Below are positions 36,719 to 44,894 of a stretch of DNA of 45,219 bases, piece by piece (position 1 is the stretch's first letter; the number at the start of each line of letters is the position of its first letter). The stretch is from Candidatus Heimdallarchaeota archaeon (GTDB lineage: Archaea > Asgardarchaeota > Heimdallarchaeia > Heimdallarchaeales > Kariarchaeaceae). Made by a program: the position numbers and the translations under genes. The stretch covers positions 1-45,219 of the forward strand of contig JAAFKL010000279.1 of the NCBI GenBank assembly GCA_021399405.1. Reading direction: 5' to 3'. The notes under the pieces were generated by a model, which saw only the letters and a program-made list of their open reading frames with translations, searched no databases and had not been told where the DNA came from.

Positions 36719-36988
36719 CTATAATCTAGTTGTGAATGTTAATTCGTATTCACCTAAGCCATCTAAATCAGTGAGAAAATTTTCTAATTTATCTTGCAGA
36801 CCATCATCTTCTGGAATAATAAATTGACAAACTGCTGCTTTAATTCCAAAAAACATTGGTTTAATTTCCGGCTTATCTTGCATAGTAAATCCTTCAGGTA
36901 ATTTTTCCCTAATCATTTTTACCATAGCTTCGGCGTCAACATCCGGGCTTGGGGTTTTAATGTCATATTGATATAATACTTGTGCCAT
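36719..36988 (-). CDS. Archaeal translation elongation factor aEF-1B
   Basis: Guanine-nucleotide exchange factor for aEF-1A, restoring GTP after each decoding cycle. It is 89 residues, the usual archaeal length, with the ferredoxin-like fold of the C-terminal part of eukaryotic eEF1B-beta: VLYQYDIKTPSPDVDAEAM, LPEGFTMQD, EIKPMFFGIKAAVCQFIIPE, and the C-terminal VDLVNRI-like ending FTTRL. It follows the zinc-ribbon gene with an 18-base gap, the standard archaeal pairing of these two genes, so they form an operon. Confidence 0.95.
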   Translation of the reverse strand: MAQVLYQYDIKTPSPDVDAEAMVKMIREKLPEGFTMQDKPEIKPMFFGIKAAVCQFIIPEDDGLQDKLENFLTDLDGLGEYELTFTTRL

Positions 36989-37006
36989 AATTCTTCCACC
37001 TTAAAT

Positions 37007-37183
37007 TTACGGACCTTCAAATTCACAAGAAGGGCAAATATAATTATTTGACAACCTACGACAATCGTTGCATCTTACAATTAATCCACCACAATTGGGA
37101 CAAGGAAATTTAGCTGATCCAGGCTTATCAGGAGATAAACTCTTGTTACATGAGTAGCATGAGTCCATATCTAGTTTACTCAT
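37007..37183 (-). CDS. Small zinc-ribbon protein (HVO_2753-type)
   Basis: A 58-residue zinc protein with four CxxC motifs: CYSC, CPNC, CNDC and CPSC, enough for two zinc ions. It matches the conserved archaeal family encoded directly upstream of aEF-1B. ATG 37183 is chosen over ATG 37210 because a TATA-like ACTTAAAAATACC (plus 37216-37228) would start transcription near 37196. Function is not established; the pairing with aEF-1B suggests a translation link. Confidence 0.88.
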   Translation of the reverse strand: MSKLDMDSCYSCNKSLSPDKPGSAKFPCPNCGGLIVRCNDCRRLSNNYICPSCEFEGP

Positions 37184-37386
37184 TTCAATTCTAATTGATA
37201 TTTCATACATTTTAAGGGTATTTTTAAGTCCGCTTGAAGTTAAGAAATTTTATCCAATATCATCTAATTTACAATAAAACTTTACTCAAGAATGGCGTAT
37301 CTTAATATTTTCAGAAATGATATTCCTATGGTAACAAATTACTTTATCATTAGCTTTTTATTGTTAAAAATTAATTAAAATTTGTA

Positions 37387-37743
37387 ATGGTTGAACTATC
37401 ACTAAATTTCAATGTATCTGAAGGCAAAATTACACTAACTGAAGCTGCAGCTAATCGTATAAATGAATTGCTCGAAGCTGATGGTAGAGTAAATACTGCT
37501 TTAGAAATCAAAGTTGTTCCAGGTGGGTGTGCGGGATTTAGCTATGAAATGGGATGGATTCCAACAAGTTCAGATGGTAAAAAATTCGAACACAATGGTG
37601 CCACAGTTATCGTCAAAGAAACAGATATGAGATTATTGGATGGATCTGAACTCGATTATATAACCTCACTCATGGGATCAAAATTTGAAGTTAAGAACCC
37701 TAATGCACAATCCTCTTGTGGTTGTGGTAAAAGCTGGAGTTAA
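37387..37743 (+). CDS. HesB/IscA-type iron-sulphur cluster carrier
   Basis: A-type carrier that accepts and delivers Fe-S clusters. 118 residues with the three conserved cysteines: Cys48 in GGCAGFSYEMG, and Cys111 and Cys113 in SSCGCGKSW. The N-terminal strand-helix ITLTEAAANRINELLE is the family start. A TATA-like CTTTTTATTG about 28 nt before the ATG suggests a leaderless mRNA. It stands alone, with no sufBC next to it, and converges on the phosphatase gene with 4 bases between the stop codons. Confidence 0.93.
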   Translation: MVELSLNFNVSEGKITLTEAAANRINELLEADGRVNTALEIKVVPGGCAGFSYEMGWIPTSSDGKKFEHNGATVIVKETDMRLLDGSELDYITSLMGSKFEVKNPNAQSSCGCGKSWS

Positions 37744-37747
37744 ATTA

Positions 37748-38290
37748 TTAAATAATTACCCTTTTAATTTTCATATTAGTAAAAATCCCATTTTCAAATC
37801 GCATTTCATACCCTTCACAATAACTAAAATGATCCTCCCATGATTGATGGTCTGCGTTAGGAAATAAGTAGACTAATGGATAATCTATAACTCCACCATG
37901 AGTTATAAGTAACAAGGACTCTCCTTCATCAATATTTTCTAGTAATTTTTCATATAATTTCTGTTGTGTTAAACAATAACGATAGAGTGCTCCCTTCTGA
38001 TCATAATATTCTTTGATTTTTGAAAATGTCATTGTCCAATTTTCCACTTCATCCATAATCTCATCACCAAAAGTCATTAGTTCTTCCCGAATATCATCAA
38101 CCGCAAATCCCATTGCGATCGCGGTTTCATAAGCACGTTCGTGCCCACTTGAAACAATGAAATCAAAATTACCCATGCTTTCACCAACTTTTCTGGCCAA
38201 GGTTACTCCAGCCTGATTTAAATGAACATTTGATTGATTTCTTATTGAGTGACGTCTATGTTCAATTTTTTTCACAATAACCCTATCCAA
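37748..38290 (-). CDS. Histidine phosphatase (phosphoglycerate mutase-like) family protein
   Basis: A 180-residue member of the histidine phosphatase superfamily. The phosphoacceptor motif is RRHSIRNQ (R-H-S rather than the common R-H-G), then HLNQAGVTLARKVG, FDFIVSSGHERAYETA with the second Arg, the acidic VEN/E region, and LLLITHGGVID with the second catalytic His. All catalytic positions are present, so it is probably an active phosphatase on a small phosphorylated metabolite. The start is TTG 38290, or GTG 38275 five codons later; neither has a strong ribosome-binding site. Confidence 0.88.
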   Translation of the reverse strand: MDRVIVKKIEHRRHSIRNQSNVHLNQAGVTLARKVGESMGNFDFIVSSGHERAYETAIAMGFAVDDIREELMTFGDEIMDEVENWTMTFSKIKEYYDQKGALYRYCLTQQKLYEKLLENIDEGESLLLITHGGVIDYPLVYLFPNADHQSWEDHFSYCEGYEMRFENGIFTNMKIKRVII

Positions 38291-38447
38291 TCATTATGGA
38301 TTAAGTTTGCTAATAATAATTATTGAAATAAAGATTTACGAATTGAGTCTTGATCATTTTTGATAAATATATCATATTTCAAGCAAATATTTGTCTTAAC
38401 GGCTTTAACAAGGTAAAAGAATATAATATGTTAAATGAGAATTTGAT

Positions 38448-39419
38448 GTGAAGCTTATTATGGGATCTACAAACATTGTTGGACTAGAATCATTAACTGA
38501 GGAGACCATTGAAGCTCTTATTGAGGCTGGTTACAAAACAGTAGAGGCCATTGCAATTGCACTCTCAACTGATTTAGCAGATGATGTTGGTATTTCTGAG
38601 TCGTTAGCAGATGAAATCATTGCAAAATCAGTGTTGGAAGTTGGAAGTCCACCATCAACTGCAGCTGATTTACTAAAGATCGAACAAGATAGAGGCAAGG
38701 TTACTACTTCTAGCAATTCATTAGATAGTTTACTAAAAGGTGGTCCTTGGACTGGCGAGATTACTGAAATTTCAGGTGGATTTGCAACTGGTAAATCCCA
38801 ATTATGTTTTCAATTGTCAGTTAATGCCCAGTTAGATCGTTCTCAAGGAGGTCTTGGTGGGAAGGTATTTTTCGTTGATACAGAAGGAACATTCTCAGCT
38901 ACAAGAGTAGGAGAAATGGCACTAGGTAGAGATCTTGATCCACAGGAAATTCTAAGTAATATTTTTGTGTCTAGAGTATTAGATTCCAACCACCAAACTA
39001 GAATTGTTCAAAAAATAAACGAAATGGCAAAGGAGCATAATATCTGTTTGGTAATTATCGATTCAATTGCTGCTCATTTTCGAACAGATTTTATTGGGCA
39101 AAATAGATTACCTGAACGCCAACAAAAAATTATGCAACATGCCTCCTCATTGACCAATCTAGCTTATCTTAACGATTTGGCCGTAGTTGTAACAAATCAA
39201 ATTGTTGTGAAACCTGATAGAGTATCGGGTGGGTCCGAAATTCAACCAGCATTGGGTGAAGCATGGAGCCATCGTCCACAAACCCGAATTGTACTTCGAA
39301 AATCTCCTGGAATGGCAAGAGTTGCAAGATTATCCGACTCTCCAAGACATCCCGAATCAGAAGAAGTCTTCTATATAACTGATAGTGGAATTAGAGATAA
39401 CCCGAGAACGGGAAATTAA
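38448..39419 (+). CDS. radA: RadA recombinase
   Basis: Archaeal RecA/Rad51 homologue that forms filaments on single-stranded DNA and promotes strand exchange. 323 residues: an N-terminal helix-hairpin-helix domain (LESLTEETIEALIEAGYKTV) and an ATPase core with Walker A GGFATGKSQ (residues 109-117; GEFGSGKTQ is usual), Walker B CLVIIDSIAAHF, DRVSGG in L2 and the tail RLSDSPRHPE. FSATRVG replaces the common RPERI, so it is somewhat divergent but complete, with no intein. A TATA-like AATATAATAT about 26 nt upstream places the transcript start close to the GTG at 38448; ATG 38460 is the alternative. Confidence 0.95.
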   Translation: MKLIMGSTNIVGLESLTEETIEALIEAGYKTVEAIAIALSTDLADDVGISESLADEIIAKSVLEVGSPPSTAADLLKIEQDRGKVTTSSNSLDSLLKGGPWTGEITEISGGFATGKSQLCFQLSVNAQLDRSQGGLGGKVFFVDTEGTFSATRVGEMALGRDLDPQEILSNIFVSRVLDSNHQTRIVQKINEMAKEHNICLVIIDSIAAHFRTDFIGQNRLPERQQKIMQHASSLTNLAYLNDLAVVVTNQIVVKPDRVSGGSEIQPALGEAWSHRPQTRIVLRKSPGMARVARLSDSPRHPESEEVFYITDSGIRDNPRTGN

Positions 39420-39432
39420 ATATAATTCAATA

Positions 39433-40197
39433 TTATCCCTTATTGTTTTTTTGTTTGAAAGCTAATCTTGCATTGTAGGGTCCTGCTACGATAAAATAAA
39501 ACACATATAGTACCCATAATTTTGCTAAAGGTTCCATCCAACTATTTGGTGAGTAAGTTAACAACAACATTAACGTTACTGTAAAAATAAAATTCGCTTT
39601 TTGGAACAAAGTAGTTACAGTTTTCATAGCCGTGTATGGGAGATTTACTACCATCACAGTAGAGATAAGGGCTACATTTGCAGCATATAAGGTTGGATCC
39701 AAATCAGGGAGCATATACCAAGCTGCTATATAAATTGCTGCTACAGGTGAAGGCATACCATGGAAGAACCCATGTGTTGGTGATAACATAAAGCGGGATA
39801 GTCTAAACCATGCCGCGAAAAGATACATCCCAGCAAGTAAAAATGCAAAGTATTGATTTATTGCATTAAAACTATGTAATATTAACATTGAAGGTGCTAA
39901 GCCAAATGTTGCTTGATCTGCCAATGTATCAAATTGTGCCCCTAATCTTGGTTTTGTATTGGACCTTCTAGCCAATCTTCCATCAATAGCATCAAAACTC
40001 GCACCCAGCATAATGAATCTCATCACTAATATTCTGTCAAGAGGGTTGCCAAGTATGATTCCCAGAGCAACAATAATTCCTAGAATAAAATTCATAAGAG
40101 TGGAGAAATTTGCCAGTAGGGCATAAGCATCTGCTTCTAGATTGAAAAATTTGATCCTTCGATGACCAAAACGATCAATTACGTTTTTTTCACTCAT
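39433..40197 (-). CDS. pssA: Archaetidylserine synthase (CDP-alcohol phosphatidyltransferase)
   Basis: Membrane enzyme transferring the archaetidyl group of CDP-archaeol to serine. 254 residues, about eight hydrophobic segments. The CDP-alcohol phosphotransferase signature D-G-x2-A-R-x8-G-x3-D-x3-D is complete in IDGRLARRSNTKPRLGAQFD followed by TLAD. Assignment to serine rather than inositol or glycerol follows from its neighbour: it overlaps the decarboxylase gene upstream by 8 bases, the standard pair for making archaetidylethanolamine. It converges on radA with 13 bases between. Confidence 0.9.
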   Translation of the reverse strand: MSEKNVIDRFGHRRIKFFNLEADAYALLANFSTLMNFILGIIVALGIILGNPLDRILVMRFIMLGASFDAIDGRLARRSNTKPRLGAQFDTLADQATFGLAPSMLILHSFNAINQYFAFLLAGMYLFAAWFRLSRFMLSPTHGFFHGMPSPVAAIYIAAWYMLPDLDPTLYAANVALISTVMVVNLPYTAMKTVTTLFQKANFIFTVTLMLLLTYSPNSWMEPLAKLWVLYVFYFIVAGPYNARLAFKQKNNKG

Positions 40198-40822
40198 TAT
40201 CGCCTAATTCCTCAATTTTGGCTACTGCAGTTATTCCTGCATATACCCTATCACCCAAGTTTACTAGTGGTTTAATTGATTTATCTGTTTGATCTGATTG
40301 AATATACATATTTGTTTGAGATCCAAATCGTATTATTCCAATTTTTTGACCTTGATCCACGGAATCATCCTCATCCAACCAACATTCGATCCTTCTTGCA
40401 AATGCGCCTGTGATTTGAAGAATATCACAATTCATAGCTTTACCTATGATTTTTATCAGGTTCCTTTCATTTTTATTTTCGATATTCCCGAAATACACAT
40501 TACGATGTGGACCAGGTATATGCTCTATGGATTCAATCCTTCCTTGGATTGGAGAACGATTGATATGAACATTAAATGGTGACATCCTAATTGCGATTTT
40601 TAGATTGTTCAAATCCTGTTGGACAAATATTATTTTACCATCTGCAGCTGCGTAAACTAAAGAATCATTGATAATAATCTGTCTATGGGGATCCCTAAAA
40701 AACCAAATCAAGTACAAACCAAATCCTAAAATGATAAAACCGATTATTTTACTAAATATTAGAACAATCAAGCCAATTAGTAATGGCGGTAAAGTAAACC
40801 GATTTGATTTAGGAGCCAGCAC
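40190..40822 (-). CDS. psd: Archaetidylserine decarboxylase (Psd family)
   Basis: Converts archaetidylserine to archaetidylethanolamine. 210 residues, the short archaeal/Gram-positive PSD class. Two N-terminal hydrophobic segments anchor it; then FFRDPHR, the family motif MSPFNVHINRSP, and the self-cleavage site RFGSQTNMYI. Cleavage between Gly167 and Ser168 would turn the Ser into the pyruvoyl cofactor. The GTG start has no clear ribosome-binding site. The overlap with the synthase indicates cotranscription, giving a two-step head-group pathway. The 288 bases upstream (40823-41110) hold no gene; GGAAT-N7-ATTCC (41045-41061) is a small inverted repeat there. Confidence 0.93.
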   Translation of the reverse strand: MLAPKSNRFTLPPLLIGLIVLIFSKIIGFIILGFGLYLIWFFRDPHRQIIINDSLVYAAADGKIIFVQQDLNNLKIAIRMSPFNVHINRSPIQGRIESIEHIPGPHRNVYFGNIENKNERNLIKIIGKAMNCDILQITGAFARRIECWLDEDDSVDQGQKIGIIRFGSQTNMYIQSDQTDKSIKPLVNLGDRVYAGITAVAKIEELGDNE

Positions 40823-41110
40823 TAATTGCTCATAAAAACAGTAAGATATAACTTATCACAATTAAATCTGGAAAATAAAATCTTCCAAATTATAGGAATT
40901 ACACACATACAAAGGTCATTCTTAAAATGAATGTGAGAATTGAACTTACAGTCAATTATTATATGGAGATAGAACTGCAGGTGTTTCTAAGCATTATATT
41001 GATAACCTAGCAATAAATCTACAAGTTAGTCTGAACTTTAGGTTGGAATGTTGTCAATTCCATAATATTGTTCTACAGACTCCATACCCAAATTTCATGA
41101 GGAAAGTTCG

Positions 41111-42178
41111 ATGCAAGGTAGCACAAAAAAGATTGATAAAGTCGGAATTATCGGCTATGGTGCCTATGTTCCAAGATTTAGGATCTCTGTAGATGAGATT
41201 GCTAGAACTTGGAATGAAGATGGTAAACTCATGTCAAAAAGCATTAATGTGACAGAAAAAAGTGTACCCGATATGGATGAGGATACAATCACAATTAGTG
41301 TTATGGCATCTCGAAATGCAATAGCTCGAGCAGAAATCGATGCTAATGAACTCGAAGCAATCTATGTGGGTTCTGAATCTCATCCTTATGCTGTGAAACC
41401 ATCTGCTGTGACAGTTGCAGAAGCAATTGGAGCAACCCCAGTTATGACAGCCGCAGATTTAGAATTTGCATGCAAAGCAGGTACAGCGGGGATGCAAATG
41501 TGTTTTGGAATGGTAAAAGCGGGTGACATAAAATATGGCTTAGCAGTAGGTACCGATTGTGCACAAGGGCGTCCAGGAGACCAACTTGAGTATACTGCAG
41601 GTGCTGGTGGAACTGCTTTTGTAATTGGATCTGAAAATATCATTGCTGAATTGGAAGGTATGTACAGTTTCACCTCCGACACTCCTGATTTTTGGAGAAG
41701 AGAAGGGGCAAGATACCCTACTCACGCAGGTAGATTCACCGGTAACCCATCTTATTTCAGACACACTATTTCTGCAGCAGAAGGCTTAGTGAAAAAATTG
41801 GGATTAGAATTCTCTGATTTTGACCGAATTTCTCTTCACCAACCAAACGGTAGATTCCCCATTTCTGCAGCAAAGAAAATGGGAATACCTTATGAAAAAC
41901 TCGAGGATGCACTCTGTGTAACTAAAATTGGAAATACATATAGTGCAGCAAGTATGATTGGTATGGCAAGACAACTTGATCTTGCAGTAGCAGGTGAAAG
42001 AATTTTATGTGTTTCTTATGGTTCTGGAGCTGGAAGTGATGCTTTCTCTTTTATGGTAACTGATGAAATCGAAAAGAAAAGAGATTTAGCACCTATCACA
42101 GATGATTACATAAACGATAAAGAAATGCTCGATTATGCATTATATGCTAAACATCGAGGTAAAATCTTATTGGATTAG
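41111..42178 (+). CDS. mvaS: Hydroxymethylglutaryl-CoA synthase, archaeal type
   Basis: Condenses acetyl-CoA with acetoacetyl-CoA to HMG-CoA, the entry to the mevalonate pathway for isoprenoid lipids. 355 residues, the archaeal length. The catalytic residues are intact: nucleophile Cys121 in EFACKAGTAG, the general-base Glu region, and His243 in SLHQPNGRFP; GNTYSAASMIG and YGSGAGSDAF are also typical. Start ATG 41111 follows TGAGGA at a normal distance. It begins a three-gene operon with the thiolase (15-base gap) and DUF35 protein, which in archaea form a single complex that channels acetoacetyl-CoA. Confidence 0.95.
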   Translation: MQGSTKKIDKVGIIGYGAYVPRFRISVDEIARTWNEDGKLMSKSINVTEKSVPDMDEDTITISVMASRNAIARAEIDANELEAIYVGSESHPYAVKPSAVTVAEAIGATPVMTAADLEFACKAGTAGMQMCFGMVKAGDIKYGLAVGTDCAQGRPGDQLEYTAGAGGTAFVIGSENIIAELEGMYSFTSDTPDFWRREGARYPTHAGRFTGNPSYFRHTISAAEGLVKKLGLEFSDFDRISLHQPNGRFPISAAKKMGIPYEKLEDALCVTKIGNTYSAASMIGMARQLDLAVAGERILCVSYGSGAGSDAFSFMVTDEIEKKRDLAPITDDYINDKEMLDYALYAKHRGKILLD

Positions 42179-42193
42179 TGGAGATAAATTAAG

Positions 42194-43363
42194 ATGAATC
42201 CTTTATTTGATAAAATTGCAATAATTGGTTATGATATGACTCCTTTTGGAGATCTTTACGATCTTGGTATTGGAGATATTTCAAATATGGCACTAACTGG
42301 TGCATTCAAATCTGCAGGTATTAGCCGAGAAGATATTGATGCATTATATATCGGTAATGCAGGAGCAGGAAGTTTTCTTGGACAAGAACATCTTGGGGCA
42401 TTAATTGCAACTGAATGTGGTTTAGATTGTCAATCTCTGAGTGTAGAAGCCTCTGGTGCCTCTGGTGCAGTGGCGATGAGAGTGGCAGCACATGGTATAA
42501 TGACTGGATATATGGATAAAGTTGCAGTTTTGGGTATTGAAAAAATGACTAGTTTCTCATCTGCTCACGATACTCAATATGCGCTAGCTACAGCATTAGA
42601 TTCTATCTGGGAATCCTCAATGGGTGCGACTTTAGCGGGAAATTATGCTCTAATGGCAAAGTCTCATATGCGGGAATTTGGAACTACATCTGAGCAAATG
42701 GCTCAAGTTGCTGTTAAAAATCACTCGAATTCAAAAAATAATCCTAGAGCACAATTTCATAATTCAATTACTCAGGCTCATGTACTAAATTCAAAGATAG
42801 TCGCTGATCCCATTCATTTATTAGATGGTTGTGCTGCTTCAGATGGTGGTGCAGCATTAATAATGTGTTCAGTTGAAGTCGCAGAATCTTATGATAGTGA
42901 ACCTATTTATTTGCGAGCAAGCAAACAGGGACATTCTCCACTGGCCTTGCACAAACGTGACACGTTAAACCAGCTAACCTGTACCAAAAAAGCAGCAGAT
43001 TTAGGTTATAAGCAGCTGGAAATTACACCAAAGGATATTTCATTTGTTGAAGCGCATGATATCTTCACTATCGCAGAAATTATGGCTATTGAAGCCATGG
43101 GATTAGTAGAACCTGGTCAAGGGGGAAAAGCTACAGAAGAGGGTGTTACCGCAATTGATGGTGACATTCCAGTTAATACCAGTGGTGGTCTAAAAGCTCG
43201 TGGTTACCCTATAGGTGCCTCAGGAGTAGCTCAAGCAATTGAGGTAATGGATCAATTTAAAGGAGTCGCAGGTGACAGACAATTGAAAGATTTGAATTGG
43301 GGAATGACACAAAGTATGGGAGGATCTGGAGGAACTTCAGTAGTAAGTTTCTTCTCGAGGTGA
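42194..43363 (+). CDS. Thiolase-family protein of the HMG-CoA synthase operon, catalytic residues altered
   Basis: Thiolase-superfamily protein of 389 residues, SCP2/archaeal type. By position it should be the acetyl-CoA acetyltransferase that makes acetoacetyl-CoA for HMG-CoA synthase and docks with the DUF35 partner. Reading the motifs, however, the nucleophile loop is VEASGASGAVAM: Gly88 stands where V-E-x-A-C-A-S-G normally has the Cys. The downstream GHPxGA motif is GYPIGAS (Tyr338 for His), and the C-terminal Cys loop is GGSGGTS. The HD motif (EAHDIFTIAE) and NTSGGLKARG are kept. It may be inactive, structural, or use another Cys (CGLDC just upstream). The codons were checked in the DNA; the family is certain, the activity is not. 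Confidence 0.9.
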   Translation: MNPLFDKIAIIGYDMTPFGDLYDLGIGDISNMALTGAFKSAGISREDIDALYIGNAGAGSFLGQEHLGALIATECGLDCQSLSVEASGASGAVAMRVAAHGIMTGYMDKVAVLGIEKMTSFSSAHDTQYALATALDSIWESSMGATLAGNYALMAKSHMREFGTTSEQMAQVAVKNHSNSKNNPRAQFHNSITQAHVLNSKIVADPIHLLDGCAASDGGAALIMCSVEVAESYDSEPIYLRASKQGHSPLALHKRDTLNQLTCTKKAADLGYKQLEITPKDISFVEAHDIFTIAEIMAIEAMGLVEPGQGGKATEEGVTAIDGDIPVNTSGGLKARGYPIGASGVAQAIEVMDQFKGVAGDRQLKDLNWGMTQSMGGSGGTSVVSFFSR

Positions 43364-43368
43364 ATAAT

Positions 43369-43773
43369 ATGCCAAGAAATTTAGTAGCAGAAAACTGGAG
43401 ATTAGAAAAATCAAGATATGCAATGATGGGTAACCATTGTGATGATTGCGATGTATATTATTTTCCCAATACAAAAATTTGCAATAAATGCGGATCAGAT
43501 AATTTACATGATCATAAATATAGTGGGAAAGGCAAACTAGTCGAATGGACTAAAATTACTGAACCTGCAAGAGGATTTGAAATGTATGCCCCCATTTATT
43601 ATGCTATAGTTGAACTCGATGAAGGAATAAGAACCGCAGTCCAGTTAACTTCTGTTCATGACGAGAAAAACCTAGTACCAGGTACCAAAACAGAAATGGT
43701 TTTTAGAAAGTTATTTACAGATGGAGCACAGGGGATTGTAACTTATGGATTCAAAGCAAAACCAATTGAATAA
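43369..43773 (+). CDS. DUF35 OB-fold protein with rubredoxin-like zinc ribbon
   Basis: Small scaffold protein, 134 residues, that in archaeal HMG-CoA synthase/thiolase complexes bridges the two enzymes and shares the CoA-binding site. The N-terminal helix (ENWRLEKSRYAMMGNHC) leads into a zinc ribbon CDDCD...CNKCG, then an OB fold (GKGKLVEWTKI, PIYYAIVELDEG, VPGTKTEMVFRKL). ATG 43369 is set by a strong GAGGTGA (43357-43363) five bases before it; the frame is open upstream into the thiolase gene but those codons are not DUF35-like. Third gene of the operon, 5 bases after the thiolase. Confidence 0.93.
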   Translation: MPRNLVAENWRLEKSRYAMMGNHCDDCDVYYFPNTKICNKCGSDNLHDHKYSGKGKLVEWTKITEPARGFEMYAPIYYAIVELDEGIRTAVQLTSVHDEKNLVPGTKTEMVFRKLFTDGAQGIVTYGFKAKPIE

Positions 43774-43781
43774 AGGATAAT

Positions 43782-44894
43782 TTATTTCCATCTTTTTAAT
43801 GGAAAATCATGGTATACTCCCATCCCATTATAGAGCGTCTCAGTATTAATACTTGAAAAATAAATTTCTTGACAAGAACATGTAGGTACATTTTCGATAA
43901 GTGAAACAGTGTCTTGAGTGGCTGAAAATGATTTGAGCAAAGATTTAAATGAATCATCACATTCACCACAATTTTTAGGACCTCTATCGCTACCCGCCGC
44001 AACAGGATCACAAATTATTCTAGCTTCTGGACCTAAGAGACTTTTTATGTTAATTGTGGCAAAATAAACTGTCCACAACCACGGTGGCCGATAATGATCA
44101 TATTTATACATCTCATCCATTAAGGTTGCTTTACCGATATAAGATGGATTTATAGAAATATTTTGCACACCAAGTTTTTTCATGTCGGAAGCAGTTCTTA
44201 TTGCATCTTCCAAAGCTGCATATTCGGACAGAAAAATTGGTTTTAGTAAGATGTAACCCTTGGTTTCAATGTTATATGATTTAAGTTTTAAAACAGCTCT
44301 CTCAAATTGTTTCAAGGTATGTCCTTTGTTAATAGATCGTTTATTGATCTCATCATCTGTTGATTCTTGACCAATCGCGATAATAATTTTTTCGGGTTCA
44401 CAAACTTCAAGGAGATTTTCAATATTTTTGGTAGTTACAAATTCACACCGTGATTCTAGAATAATCTCATCAACTTCATTTTTAAATATTTTAACAATTT
44501 CTTGTTGGATTTCAGCTGGAAGCTCCCACCGATCTAGAAATGATCCAGATGTATAAAATTTAACTGCAGAGAAAGTATCGGCTCCACCTTTTTCATTAAA
44601 AATTTTCATAGTTCGTTCAGGAAGTGTATGTATCAACTCTTTACTTGGTTCTAATGGATTATCCATTGGAAGGGTACACATAGAACAACCACCGTGTTTT
44701 GCCATCGCGTATTTGCAACCACGTGTTGGTAGAACATAGGTTAGTGCTTTGCCAATAGTCCCATCAGGATTTGGATGATCATCTACCCAGTTAATTATCT
44801 TCTCATGGCTCACTTTTCTCATATCATTTGAGATCACTCTAAGGTCATAGAGTAAATTTCTGAATTCTGGATTCGATTTTATGGGGTCTCTCAA
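43782..44894 (-). CDS. Archaeosine-synthesis radical SAM protein, RaSEA type
   Basis: Radical SAM enzyme of the family that, with ArcS, converts the lysine adduct of preQ0-modified tRNA to archaeosine. 370 residues. The cluster motif is of the spaced Elp3-like kind: TRGCKYAMAKHGGCSMC, with three cysteines binding the 4Fe-4S cluster. FYTSGSFLD, ESRCEFV, AIGQESTDDEINKRSINKGH and a C-terminal CGECD also match the family. The TTG start overlaps the stop of the upstream gene (TTGA) and has GGAGGT nine bases before it (plus 44904-44909), so the two genes are translationally coupled. Confidence 0.92.
   Translation of the reverse strand: MRDPIKSNPEFRNLLYDLRVISNDMRKVSHEKIINWVDDHPNPDGTIGKALTYVLPTRGCKYAMAKHGGCSMCTLPMDNPLEPSKELIHTLPERTMKIFNEKGGADTFSAVKFYTSGSFLDRWELPAEIQQEIVKIFKNEVDEIILESRCEFVTTKNIENLLEVCEPEKIIIAIGQESTDDEINKRSINKGHTLKQFERAVLKLKSYNIETKGYILLKPIFLSEYAALEDAIRTASDMKKLGVQNISINPSYIGKATLMDEMYKYDHYRPPWLWTVYFATINIKSLLGPEARIICDPVAAGSDRGPKNCGECDDSFKSLLKSFSATQDTVSLIENVPTCSCQEIYFSSINTETLYNGMGVYHDFPLKRWK

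Noticed and set aside
41045..41061. GGAAT-N7-ATTCC inverted repeat upstream of the HMG-CoA synthase gene
   Set aside because: Short arms and no second copy; it could be an operator, but chance occurrence is likely at this length.
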